Shown here one piece after another: positions 51,393-62,446 of a stretch of 64,000 nucleotides of DNA. Position 1 is the stretch's first letter. Every line of letters starts with the position of its first letter. The DNA comes from Yponomeuta sedellus (taxonomy: Eukaryota; Arthropoda; Insecta; Lepidoptera; Yponomeutidae), in contig OW203722.1 of assembly GCA_934045075.1 (NCBI GenBank), positions 20,064,986 to 20,128,985 of the forward strand. The letters run 5' to 3'. Both the position numbers and the translations under genes were made by a program. The notes under the pieces were generated by a model. That model saw only the letters and a program-made list of their open reading frames with translations. It was not told the origin of the DNA and did no database searches.

Positions 51393-52080
51393 TCATAATA
51401 AATTACGAAATTGTCTGTCTGAATCTCGGACTAGCAAACTGTAAAACCTATGAATTTGCTGCTGCCACGTGGAGTCTCTTCGAGCTTGTATGACCAACAT
51501 TCACTCCTAAGAAAAGTTCGTTTAAGGCCAAAAAAGTATCAAAGTAGCGTTAGGGTAAATTTATTTGATGTCTGTCACTCATAAAGTAGAGATTTTCAAT
51601 ATTATGTAACAATTTTATTTTATTTTTACGTGCTTAGCTGAAGATATGGAGCGAAGTTATCCATAGAAGAACGTTGCAATAGCAGGATTTACAGAAGACA
51701 TTGTCACCTTCCGCTATCACAAATTTGGTCAACTGCTTTCAAAACTGAGGATTTGACTCCCGTTCTACGTGATATTTGTATTCTTTTTTACTTTCTCCTT
51801 TCTCCCGCGCCCAACCTCCCTGGAATTACTTTTTTATTCGATTGAGGAACGACGCACTTTGAAGTATTCCCATGTAAACCGACTGACACTTGTAAAACAC
51901 TACCATGTGGGCATGAGACGGGCGGAATTTTCTCGTCACCTAGAAGCAATAGGAATTATCGTATATCAGTTACCAGTTAGAAGTATAACAGAAAAATTAA
52001 TTAAAAAATCAAAAAATTCTTACCTAAATAAATAGTAAAATGTACAATAGCACTATATTATCATATGACATTTCTGAGTT
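51393..52080 (+). repeat. dispersed repeat, near-identical copy of 8.085-8.77 kb
   Basis: Same order and ends. It differs by a short deletion near 51,432 and by a diverged 80-base stretch at 51,838-51,950. Confidence 0.7.
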
Positions 52081-52179
52081 GTTTCCATATAATAACTCTC
52101 TAATATCATTGAAATTCAATGCTAATATGTCTCAGTTTACATACAAGTCTTGTATGTAAACTGAGACATTTTACGTGAA

Positions 52180-52990
52180 GTGGACTACTTTTTCATACTA
52201 ATATCACACAATCGAACAAGTATGTGTTTAACCTCCTGAGTTAAACACCTGAGAATCATTATGATCATCATCAACCCATTATGTCCCCACCGAGGAGCAC
52301 GGATGCCGATTCGAAGACTGAGGAAGGTATAGGCCATACTCCACCACGGGGGCCAATTCAGGTTTGACCTGAGGATGCTTTGGGTAAAAAGTTCTTGGCC
52401 CGGACCTTATAAATAACTATATTTTTCGATTGTTATTATCAGGACTGTGCAGCTTATGGGACACGCCAATAGTGTGAATAAGCGAGGTGTTGTTATAGAT
52501 AAAATAATACAAGATAAAACATGGTACAGAACCAATAATGTGCAGCTAATACCATCCATGCCTAATGCTGGCTCACTTCGCTAACCTATTCGTATTCGCA
52601 TATTTGTCGACGATTTATAATACAGCAGGCTTATACGATCGCAGGCTTTACAAAACCAGTGCTCAACACACGTTGAAAAACTCAGCAATGAATAGTTTGT
52701 ATTGTCCAAATAGGCAAATACGAGTGGTTGAGTGACGCGCCAGCATAAAGTGAAATTTGTCTTACGGACCTTTACAATGAGCTAACGGCATCGACTTAGC
52801 GTATATGCTGTATTTAGATTTCGGGAGCTGGCCCGCCCGGTATTTTACGACAACTGTGCGCCAATTTCGGTCTACCAATACTTTCGGTGAGGTGTAGGCA
52901 TGATCCAAGTGCACATTTATGTAGACAGTCTTTTGGCACGTCGGCACCTGAAAAAAAAAGGCAATACAGTAACTCCAAAACGTATTCAAA
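52180..52990 (+). repeat. dispersed repeat block (copy of 15.77-16.61 kb) with SINE fragment
   Basis: Matches 15.77-16.61 kb except for an inserted 5S-SINE tail at 52,260-52,370 (CATCATCAACCCATTATGTC through CCACCACGGGGGCCAA). At 52,105-52,170 an ATGTCTCAGTTTACATACAA arm meets its inverse TTGTATGTAAACTGAGACAT to form a hairpin. Confidence 0.65.
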
Positions 52991-53019
52991 TTTATATTTT
53001 CTCAAAACATACATACATA

Positions 53020-53402
53020 CATTATCAACCATTGTATGTCCCCACTGCTGGGGCACGGGTCTCTTCCTGCATCGCAGGAACGTTAGGCCATACTCCACCA
53101 CGGGGGCCAAGTCCGGGTTGGTGGAGGATTGTAAGACAGTGGCGGGTCTTACTGTCAGAAGTTGATAACTTCTGATAACTAACAGCCGCCCATAAGGCCT
53201 CTGTCATGGCTTAACGACTGCCATTACATGACAGCCGGCACTAACGGCTTAACGTGCCTTGGGAAGCACGGAAGCGCTCGGAAAAATGCCACTAGCGGTA
53301 GTCACGGGACGCTCACCCATCCCGTACCTGACCGCGCCTGTTGTTGCTTAACCAAGTGATTGATTCCAATCACTCGGTTCGTCTAGGCCACGAGCGCTTC
53401 TT
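53020..53402 (-). repeat. 5S-like SINE, full length
   Basis: Reverse complement of 58,748-59,125 with few differences. On the minus strand the order is GTGGCCTAGACGAACCGAGT, CAATCACTTGGTTAAGCAAC, AACAGGCGCGGTCAGGTACG, GGATGGGTGAGCGTCC, then a body with an ATCAGAAGTTATCAACTTCT palindrome, then GCCCCAGCAGTGGGGACATA. The head parallels 5S rRNA domains around the C box, so RNA polymerase III transcription from an internal 5S-type promoter is plausible. Confidence 0.65.
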
Positions 53403-54578
53403 CTCAAAACAAAATTGAAATATTTTCCTTAAATGCAGTTTTTATACACTGTACTGCAAGACGTTTTAGGAGGTCCTAAATCAGAACGAGAAAATGGGCT
53501 TAATCATTACCTGTAGTCACCTCCGATCAGCTATTTCAAACGGTATATGAAACTAAGTCCTGGCGTCAGGTCGGTGGGTGCAAAATCGTAGTTTTAAACT
53601 GCTATATGACTCGGTATAGACGGCGCTGTGAGAGAGCCCAATGTAAACCAGTGGAACCTACTCGCAACCAATTCAAAGCTATCTTTTAGGTAGGCAGCGT
53701 CATCCAAATCAACCATGATTTTTAGCAACACGCGGTCCTACACAGTTGGGTTGTGTACACGATTTACGCCCCAAATAGAGAAATATCCCATTAAAACATG
53801 AACATATTACGAAAAAAAATCTTGTACAATTTGTATGGAACGACTTTTTTAAGATACATAGATAGATAGAATAATATTTGTTATTGTACACAGAAATTAC
53901 AGTAACAGAAATTGTATAAAAATATAGTACAAACGGCGGCCTTATTACTAAAAGCAATCTCGAGAACGTAACATTGATTGCTTCTGACACAGCTAGTTTG
54001 CCTTCTCAATTATTTCTGATCTGCTTCTAAGTAGGAATTGATTACGAGTTGTTTTTTTTTATTTTTCTCAAAGGTGACATTTTGTGTTATTAGTAACGTG
54101 ACCGCGGATTTCAAACCACCTATATTTCATCATGTATATGATACGGGTGCGATGTCGATACGAACACGAAAATCACATCAAATCACACCATCACAGTTCA
54201 CACTAATATTATAAACTTGAAAGTTTGTGGGTATATTCTTTTTTGTCGTCTATTTAGAGGCAAAAGTTCCACCCATGCCGGTACTCGAACCCGCGACCTC
54301 TGGCTTACCGTGCCAGAGGTCGCGAGTTTGTGAGCGTGTATGTTTCTTACTTCTTCACATCTAATAGGCTGGAGCGATTTTAATAAAATTTGGTATGGAG
54401 TTAGCTGACACCCTGTGTTAACACATAGGCTACGATTTACTGCGGTAAAATATATTATTCCCATGGGAAAATCCTCAGGGAAAATCGATAAACTGCGGGT
54501 AAAACCGCGCGGCACACCTCATTTACTATAAGGTAGGTACATTGAATTGACATTGATTTATTGCAACATCATAATTTT
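53403..54578. other. repeat remnants, no gene
   Basis: 53,403-53,480 continues the 16.45-kb repeat. 54,246-54,330 is a partial tRNA-like element on the minus strand with an inverted CCAGAGGTCGCGAG end. 54,450-54,560 repeats 16,520-16,650. 53,480-54,240 shows nothing recognisable. Confidence 0.45.
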
Positions 54579-54579
54579 A

Positions 54580-54720
54580 TACATACATACATACATACAT
54601 ACATACATACATACATACATACATACATACATACATACATACATACATACATACATACATACATACATACATACATACATACATACATACATACATACAT
54701 ACATACGTACATACATACAT
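54580..54720. repeat. (ACAT)n microsatellite
   Basis: About 35 tetranucleotide units with one ACGT interruption near 54,706. It is followed directly by the CACGCCTGTATCCCGAGGGG repeat (to 54,835) also present at 34.7 kb. Confidence 0.95.
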
Positions 54721-54925
54721 AACCTCACGCCTGTATCCCGAGGGGTAGGCAGGGACCAGGGACTGCCACTTGCCACGATCATGACAGATCACCTTCGCTT
54801 CATTAACGTTCATAAGTCGTTGCATGCTGCCTCTTTGCTAATACATCCCCTAATTGGTCGATGTATGTCCGGCTGGGACGTCCCTTACCAGCCCTTCTAC
54901 TCACATTCGCAATATATATTTATTT

Positions 54926-55100
54926 CAAAAAACATATTTAGAGGCTAAAAATTCCACCCATGCCGGGATTCGAACCCGCGACCTCTGGCTATCCGTGCCA
55001 GCGCTCTTTCCAACTGAGCGCTGGCACGGATAGGCAGAGGTCGCGGGTTCGAATCCCGGCATGGGTGGAATTTTTAGCCTCTAAATATGTTTTTTAAAAT
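54926..55100. mobile_element. head-to-head pair of tRNA-like elements (large palindrome)
   Basis: The left arm carries TTTAGAGGCTAAAAATTCCA, then GGATTCGAACCCGCGACCTC, then TGGCTATCCGTGCCAGCGCT. The right arm is the mirror, ending GGAATTTTTAGCCTCTAAAT. The arms meet at CTTTCCAACTGAGCG, so each holds the 3' half of the tRNA-like sequence and only one holds part of the D-arm. Arms of about 80 bp. Confidence 0.75.
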
Positions 55101-55577
55101 TGTCCTTAGCACGAGTTAGTGCATTAAAAATAAAAATAGTATATTTGTTTCGTCAATCTTTCTTCCTTCATTCTCTCCACATGTCCATACCAACGCAACA
55201 TTCCTTTCTCAATCCTAGTCACTACATCCTCTTTCAATCCACAACGTTCACAATATATATATATATATATCATCGTTTATTTCGGACCATACAACATCCA
55301 TATAACTTAACCTAGCCTTAAAAATTTAAATAAAATTGTAAATTTACTATAGCCTAATTTATAAGTCAACTAATCTGCATGTAAATTAGTCAATCAACGA
55401 TTGATTGACTAATTCACATGCATCTGTTCAAAATGATGCCACATAGGGCAATCTGGCCTGTCAGCCAGTACCTGCAGGATACCGCTGGCGCTGCCGCGGA
55501 CGCGCTCTATTAATTTTATACTTGCTTAGTATTTTCTTCGGCGATATGGACAGTGGAAGGTTTGGTGACGGACTTAC

Positions 55578-55718
55578 AGGAATGTGGATTGTCTTCTTCC
55601 TGGTGCGTATGACACCTCTGCTTCGCCACGTGATGTTACCCTTGCTGCGGTTTCCGATCTCCCAAACCGTTGCAGAAGCTATTGCAGAGCATAACAGCAG
55701 AATCAATAGGAACCTCAT
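55578..55718 (-). CDS. first coding exon of a small secreted protein (second copy)
   Basis: 47 codons from ATG 55,718 to the GTAAGTCC donor at 55,577. MRFLLILLLCSAIASA signal peptide, then VWEIGNRSKGNITW, ending RKKTIHIP. It differs from the 34.9-kb copy by a four-codon deletion and scattered changes, and the frame and splice site are kept in both. 55,719-55,890 is the shared upstream region. No downstream exon seen before 54.9 kb. Confidence 0.55.
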
Positions 55719-55951
55719 TTTGTTTGCCGTGAAATTATCTGCACGAAATTGCGGGCATACAGCGCAGCATACGGTGTTTTATCGAGACATATTATGCCAA
55801 GTGCAAGGTGGATTTTATTGCGGGTTTTGGTTACAGGTTGTTACTAGCTGCACAACGTTTTTAACTAACAATATGGTTAAAAACATATTTTTCTCTGAGT
55901 GCGGCGGGTAGTCGAGACCTAGTCACTTTCAAGGTGAACTCGGTGATGCCT

Positions 55952-56482
55952 GAGTGCTTAGTGCGAGTTTTTTAACTACTCGATCGCGTTAACGTAAACT
56001 CATATTTCTATGACATCGAGGAAGCGCCATCTAGCGACAAGTATGGAAACTAAAATTGCTGAGTGCGAGTTGTAATGGTTTACGATGAGAAGTGAACACG
56101 TTTAACAGCCAAAACACGAATAAACGCGAGTGCGAGTTGTACTGTGACAGCGTTTTGCCTCGCACTAAGCACTCTGAGTGCTTAGTGCGAGTTTGACAGA
56201 TCCAATCGAATAACTTTACTACCGCGTTAATCGAGCATCGAGTAGTGAGTATGAGTAAGTTAACCGTTCGAACTGGCAAAACGCTGACACAGTACAACTC
56301 GCACTCGCGTTTATTCGTGTTTTGGCTGGTAAACGTGTTCACTGCTCATCGTAAACCATTACAACTCGCACTCAGGAATTTTAATTTCCATACTTGTCGC
56401 TAGGTGGCGCTTCCTCGATGCCATAGAAATATGAGTTTACGTTAACGCGATCGAGTAGTTAAAAAACTCGCACTAAGCACTC
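55952..56482. mobile_element. head-to-head pair of MITEs with GAGTGCTTAGTGCGAG ends
   Basis: 55,952-56,175 is one element, with ends GAGTGCTTAGTGCGAG and its complement. After a single T, 56,177-56,482 is a second copy in the opposite orientation with an extra ~80 bp near its start. The paralogous region at 35.30 kb reads straight across (GATACCTGGTAGCC), giving the empty site. Non-coding. Confidence 0.85.
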
Positions 56483-57120
56483 TGGTAGCCGGTGCTCAGG
56501 TACAAAACTCGTTTAAAAGCTGACATAAATAGTAGTTTTCGACGCTTCAATGCATTTTTTACGGAAGAAAATTTCACTCAATTATATTATGTTATCGAAC
56601 AGACCGGTGGCATCAATCTTTTTCCGTACTTTGGTTTTATTTAGAGTGTATAAATTCATCATAAATTGTAATGTAAAAAAAATCGAGAGATTGGCTTGAA
56701 TTCTGCAAATACTATATGATTTCGTTTTAGATATGGTTTTTAGGTGTAAGGACGATTTTCCTCTGGCCATTAATACCTATATTTGTGAATTAAAGTTATG
56801 TCGATGACTAAACATTTCAAGCAATTATTAGCGCAAACTAAGAACAAATGAATGTTTTGTAAAGTTAAAGTGTTTCACATTGTACAAATGGTGCACAAAT
56901 AACAAAGATGTATGTGTTAAAATGTATTACTGTTGAAAGAAATTTAGATACTTGTGTCAGAAAACCCGACAATATCGCCGACAATACTATTAATATTGTC
57001 GCGTTTTCTGATACTTCTACAGTCTATTGATTCTTACTTGTCCAATTTAGTAAACAAGATTCTAACCTTAAAATTGAGATTAGATGCCTAAACTAGACAT
57101 TTTCTCGCAAATTCATGACC
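56483..57120 (-). repeat. continuation of the region shared with 35.3-35.9 kb, plus host inverted repeat arm
   Basis: To 56,895 it follows the 35.3-35.84 kb copy. 56,957-57,015 is a hairpin (TCAGAAAACCCGACAATAT / ATATTGTCGCGTTTTCTGA). 57,022-57,064 (GTCTATTGATTCTTACTTGT..) is the left arm of an inverted repeat whose right arm is 58,487-58,529, so the mariner lies inside an older inverted-repeat element. Confidence 0.6.
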
Positions 57121-57122
57121 TA

Positions 57123-58393
57123 CGAGGGGAGGTCCAAAAGTTCGTGGAATGAAGGGGTTATAAATAAAATAAAACAATAAATCTATTTTTGCTTTTCAAT
57201 ATAATCACACTTAAGCATAATACATTTATTAGATCTATTAATTAATTTTTATAAACCATCATAAAAATATTTTTTGTCTTTTGCCTCAAAATGACCCAAA
57301 ATTGCCTCTTTTACCTCATTATCGTCGGAAAATTTCCTTCCCCTTAAGTCCTTTTTTAAATTTGGGAACAAATAAAAATCACTTGGAGCCAGGTCTGGAC
57401 TGTAGGGTGGGTGGACTAGTGATTCGAAGCCATGCGTGTGCAGAGCAGCCATTGCAACTCTGCTCTTGTGAACCGGCGCGTTGTCTTGCAAGAGCAACAC
57501 ACCCTTGGTCAATTTTCCTCGACGTTTTTCCTTGATGGCCTCCTTCAAATTTTCTAATATTGATGCGTAGTATTCTCCGGTTATAGTTCTTCCCTTTTCT
57601 TTGTAATCAATGGGTAGTATCCCCTCACAATCCCAAAAAACAGTTGCCATCAACTTTCCAGCCGACTCCGACACTTTGAATTTCTTCGGCGGTGGTGTCC
57701 CCTTTTTATGCCATTGCATAGACTCTTGTTTGGACTCAGGTTCTAAGTGATGAACCCATGTTTCATCTCCAGTAACAATCCGCTCCAAAATCTGTGCAGG
57801 TTCGTCTCCACACAACTCCAAAAACTGTTTCGACGCATCGACGCGCTGCTGTTTCTGAAGCGGCGTGAGCATTCTCGGTACCCATCTTGCACTGACATTT
57901 GTCATACCCAGGTGATCATGTAGGATTCGCAAAATGGTGGTATCTGATACTCCAACTAATGCAGATAACTGTTTTTTCTTCAAACGACTGTCTTCGAGTA
58001 CAACTTTTTCCACTTTTTCGACGATGTCTGATGTGGTGGCCTCAACTGGCCTTCCTGAGCGGGGGTCGTCTTCAATCGACTCCCGACCATGTTTAAACAG
58101 ACCATGCCACTTGTAAATCAATAAACGGTTCCCATTTCATTCAAAATGGTTTGAGCGTCCTTTCCTTGCTTCGTAAGGAACTTTATGACAGCGCGGTGTT
58201 CAATTTTCTCCATTGTTTCAGTTTTCTTCCGGATTGACTTGTTAAGCAGGCGAGTGTTCTTAAACGAATGACCCGATAGGGCTGAAACTTAATTTATATA
58301 CTAATTATGAGTCCCTTAACCGTATGACACTAAGCGAGCGCCCCTATCCCCACTCCTTCCCCTCAATTCCACGATCTTTTGGACCTCCCCTCG
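57123..58393 (-). mobile_element. mariner element, nearly intact
   Basis: Terminal repeats CGAGGGGAGGTCCAAAAG(T/A)TCGTGGAAT.. face each other between TA dinucleotides at 57,121 and 58,394. 1.27 kb, one transposase gene on the minus strand. Confidence 0.95.
57249..58213 (-). pseudogene. mariner transposase with N-terminal deletion
   Basis: The N-terminus MEKIEHRAVIKFLTKQGKDA starts at ATG 58,213. Between NEMGTVY and IYKWHGLFKHGRES (about 58,121) a small deletion removes the usual loop of the first HTH and shifts the frame. From there 290 codons are open: DDPRSGRPVEA linker, RWVPRMLTPLQKQQR, VTGDETWVHHLEPESKQ (first Asp), LLQDNAPVHKSRVAM (second Asp), YSPDLAPSDFYLFPNLKKDL (third Asp; DD34D spacing counted). 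Catalytic domain intact, DNA-binding domain damaged. Confidence 0.9.
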
Positions 58394-58395
58394 TA

Positions 58396-58747
58396 TAAAA
58401 TTGGCAGCGTGTTATCTAAGAGTGTTCCAAGTTACTTCATTTATGGAAATATGGCAGTTTTGGACTAAAAGGTTATAGTTTACGGGTAGAATCTTGTTTA
58501 CTAAATTGGACAAGTAAGAATAAATAGACATAAAGATTCATACTTTTGATTCTATCTGATAATTCTAGATACTTACGACAAGCAGCCATCGACCTACTAT
58601 AATTAAAGTCATGAAGAATCCTGGAACAAAAACCACACCTAGGTTGGATTTTAATGATAATTTTCTGTCGGCCTCGTTAATTAATAAGGCCCATTGTTTG
58701 ATTAACCTAAGGCTTATAATGTTTTAAATAATGTGTTTATATAATGT
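58396..58747. repeat. host repeat arm and end of shared region
   Basis: 58,487-58,529 is the right arm of the inverted repeat around the mariner. 58,615-58,735 resumes the sequence of 35,850-35,960 (ATGATAATTTTCTGTCGGCC). Confidence 0.6.
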
Positions 58748-59125
58748 ATGAAGCGCTCGTGGCCTAGTCGAACCGGGTGATTGGAAGCAATCACTTGAGT
58801 TAAGCAACAACAGGCGCGGTCAGGTGCAGGATGGGTGACCGGCCCGTGACTACCGCTAGTGGCATTTTTCCGAGCGCTTCCGTGCTTCCCAAGGCACGTT
58901 AAGCCGTTAGTGCCGGCTGTCATGTAATGGCAGTCGTTAAGCCATGACAGAGGCCTTATGGGCGGCTGTTAGTTATCAGAAGTTATCAACTTCTGACAGT
59001 AAGACCCGCCACTGTCTTACAATCCTCCACCAACCCGGACTTGGCCCCCGTGGTGGAGTATGGCCTAACGTTCCTGCGATGCAGGAAGAGACCCGTGCCC
59101 CAGCAGTGGGGACATACAAGGGTCG
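58748..59125 (+). repeat. 5S-like SINE, full length
   Basis: Head CGTGGCCTAGTCGAACCGGG, AATCACTTGAGTTAAGCAAC, AACAGGCGCGGTCAGGTGCA, GGATGGGTGACCGG, compared with the C-box part of 5S rRNA. Then the shared body and GCCCCAGCAGTGGGGACATA end. The best reference copy in the window. Confidence 0.65.
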
Positions 59126-59580
59126 ATATCGATATAATGTACATTTCTTTATCAATTCCGAAGTCAGTCTGTCATGGTTTGCTGCCGATTCTATGTATAA
59201 AATATTCGTGAGTTTATAGACCGATTTCCATTACATCGAAAGATGCATTTTTAAAGATGTTAACATTACACCTTTAAGTTGGCCCATGACCAGAATTGTT
59301 GATTTTTTTTCCTGGTGCGGATGGCTAAGTGCGTGCACTTGCTAGGGGTGCTTACTATGAGGGCCTTGTGTAAAAGAAGATTAGTGTTTATAAAGTGTAT
59401 GACTTCCAATAGATCTTATTTATTAGTAGTATCAATTTAAGTTTTTTCATAATATGTAAGTTTCCTATGCTGTGGAATATGTACAAAACAGTAGGTACAA
59501 CAAGAAGGCGTAAGGCACATACCAAAAGGTTAATTTTCTTTTTGTTTTAAATAGTTGTTTTTTGTGCATCTTCACCTAAT
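59126..59580. repeat. repeat containing the Gypsy target in uninterrupted form
   Basis: 59,216-59,300 matches 40,480-40,555, and 59,455-59,580 reads GCTGTGGAATATGTACAAAA across the point where the Gypsy element split the other copy. No gene. Confidence 0.7.
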
Positions 59581-59583
59581 AGG

Positions 59584-60365
59584 TTTTTAAATTTGTCCTT
59601 AGCACGGGTTAGTGCATTAAAAATAAAAATAGTATAATCATGTGGGTACAGTGATATCATTCCGATGTAAAACCTAACTGCAAAGTAGGTAGTCGGGGCT
59701 GTAAGTGATGCATTTTGCTTAAGCCAAATGTCGCTGCCTGTACGTAATACAGAGAATAGTGTAAAGAGGTTCGAAATTTCACTGATGCCGGTGATTCGCC
59801 CATTGGCTCAATTGGTAGAGCGCTGGCACGGATAGCCAGAGGTTGCGGGTTCGAATCCCGGCATGGGTGAAATTTTTAGCCTCTAAATAGGTTTTTAAAG
59901 GATGTATTTTCCCAAGTTTCATTTTTTATAATAAATTCCAAATTCCATAGCCAGAGGTCGCGGGTTCGAATCCCGGCATGGGTGGAATTTGTAGCCTCTA
60001 AATAGGTTTTTAAAATTGTCCTTAGCACGGGTTAGTGCATTAAAAATAAATATAGTATAATCATGTGGGTACAGTGATATCATTCCGATGTAAAAACCTA
60101 ACTGCAAAGTAGGTAGTAGGGGCTGTAAGTGATGCAATCTACTTCAGCTAGATGTCGCTGCCTGTACGTAATACAGAGAATAGTGTAAAGAGGTTCGAAA
60201 TTTCACTGATGCGTGAGTCGCCCATTGGCTCAGTAGGATAGAGCGCTGGCACGGATAGCCAGAGGTCGCGGGTTGGAATCCCGGCATGGGTGGAACTTTT
60301 AGCCTCTAAACAGGGTTTTAAAATTGTCCTTAGCACGGGTTAGTGCATTAAAAATTAAAATAGTA
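59584..60365 (+). mobile_element. cluster of three tRNA-like elements
   Basis: Units at 59,584-59,899, 59,945-60,020 (3' half only) and 60,001-60,325. tRNA-like parts at 59,799-59,870 and 60,217-60,292 with D-arm GGCTCAATTGGTAGAGC, CTGGC/GCCAG stem, GGTTCGAATCCC T-arm (the last copy has GGTTGGAATCCC), and the common end ATTTTTAGCCTCTAAATAGG. Repeated CCTTAGCACGGGTTAGTGCA tails follow each. The arrangement looks like repeated insertion or tandem duplication. Confidence 0.7.
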
Positions 60366-60399
60366 TAGTTATATTTCTCCTTTAAAGTGTTTTAATTTA

Positions 60400-61620
60400 T
60401 AGCTTACTGTGTGGTGTATAATTATGCTTTTTGAAACCAGTACACTTTTAATGGTTTATTTATTTGTTGTTCCCTTAGGAAATAAGTGAAAAGAATAATT
60501 ATTAAAATTATAATAATTTATTTGCACAATAGTACCTACTTTAAAATTCAATTTACTGACTATAAATTTTCTGATGCACAATTATTGCAAAAAGCATTTC
60601 AAATAAATTTTCATTATTAGATTATCAGATGAGATTACTAAAGACTACTGAATTATTTGCTAACTTTCTGACTAATATTCTCATGTAAAATTTAACTTCG
60701 CTTTAATATTGCTCTCTTGTTCCTAAATGTCACACGTGCATGTGGGTGAATATGGATGTAAGTTAGGTGTGGTCAAGATTCAAAGATAGTCTTCGATTCT
60801 CTCTTTAATAGTTTTGCACTTTGAAGTACTACTGAATTAAACTTGTTTACGTTTTGACAATCGATCATTTAGCCAGGAGGAAGAATGGGCCCTTTTTTAG
60901 TAAAATATTACGCTTTGAAACTTAATATTTAGCAAACGGATCCCTAAACCTACAAATGGGTTTGCTATACACACAATATTTGTGAATGATACCCCACAGC
61001 ATCGGGTAAACGAGAAAAAGGTATTCTCTAATTAAGGTGTACTAAACCCTAATTTAGGGGAGGTACCCTATTTTTTTACCGGCGTAATTAATATAATAGT
61101 ATCTATTCCAAATAGTTCTTTGTTTATTTCTAGTATTAATAGTCTATGATCCGCAGACAGACAGACACAAACAGATGGACGGACATGGCAAAAGTATAGG
61201 GGTTCCTTATTGACTGCAGAACCCTGAAATGGAACCCATATTGTTTTAGCGGTCGTGGCAATTTGCTAATTGAACAACTTAATTGATTTATGCATTGGAG
61301 TTTTACGGTACATAATTATTTGTATTTTACAATTAGTTACTAGGTAACTATTTCACCAAGCATGTTTTAGTTTTTAGCATATATAATGAAGTTGAAAGAA
61401 AAACCACATGGCTAAGTTGGCCTTACAAGTCGACCAATATATAAAAAGGCAATTTCAAAGTTAGTAAAACGAAGTGTAAAGCAATCAATTTGCTTCAATT
61501 AAAACCTACATTTTGAAGTTAAAATAGTAAAACAGCGCCTCTTAAAACGAAGTTTATGTTTGCAAGAGTTAAACACTAAATAGCGGTCGCAACACGGGAA
61601 GAAAACAATCCTCACTATTT
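60400..61620. repeat. duplicated repeat block (copy of 45.98-47.99 kb)
   Basis: Same landmark order as the first copy, shorter by about 0.8 kb. The ends are at the tRNA-like cluster and the pentanucleotide array. No coding frame. Confidence 0.75.
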
Positions 61621-61667
61621 TCAACTAACTAAAATCTATAGAACAAACTTTTAAAATAGAATAGGTT

Positions 61668-62446
61668 AGAATAGAATAGAATAGAATAGAATAGAATAGA
61701 ATAGAATAGAATAGAATAGAATAGAATAGAATAGAATAGAATAGAATAGAATAGAATAGAATAGAATAGAATAGAATAGAATAGAATAGAATAGAATAGA
61801 ATAGAATAGAATAGAATAGAATAGAATAGAATAGAATAGAATAGAATAGAATAGAATAGAATAGAATAGAATAGAATAGAATAGAATAGAATAGAATAGA
61901 ATAGAATAGAATAGAATAGAATAGAATAGAATAGAATAGAATAGAATAGAATAGAATAGAATAGAATAGAATAGAATAGAATAGAATAGAATAGAATAGA
62001 ATAGAATAGAATAGAATAGAATAGAATAGAATAGAATAGAATAGAATAGAATAGAATAGAATAGAATAGAATAGAATAGAATAGAATAGAATAGAATAGA
62101 ATAGAATAGAATAGAATAGAATAGAATAGAATAGAATAGAATAGAATAGAATAGAATAGAATAGAATAGAATAGAATAGAATAGAATAGAATAGAATAGA
62201 ATAGAATAGAATAGAATAGAATAGAATAGAATAGAATAGAATAGAATAGAATAGAATAGAATAGAATAGAATAGAATAGAATAGAATAGAATAGAATAGA
62301 ATAGAATAGAATAGAATAGAATAGAATAGAATAGAATAGAATAGAATAGAATAGAATAGAATAGAATAGAATAGAATAGAATAGAATAGAATAGAATAGA
62401 ATAGAATAGAATAGAATAGAATAGAATAGAATAGAATAGAATAGAA
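61668..62446. repeat. uninterrupted (ATAGA)n microsatellite, about 156 units
   Basis: Every line from 61,681 to 62,436 is the same 10-base doublet, so I see no interruption over roughly 780 bp. The long minus-strand frames through it (repeating FYSIL) are artefacts of the repeat, because 5-base units give open frames in all phases. Confidence 0.97.

Noticed and set aside
54558..54825. Tyr/Cys/Val-rich frames over 54.6 kb
   Set aside because: They translate the ACAT microsatellite.
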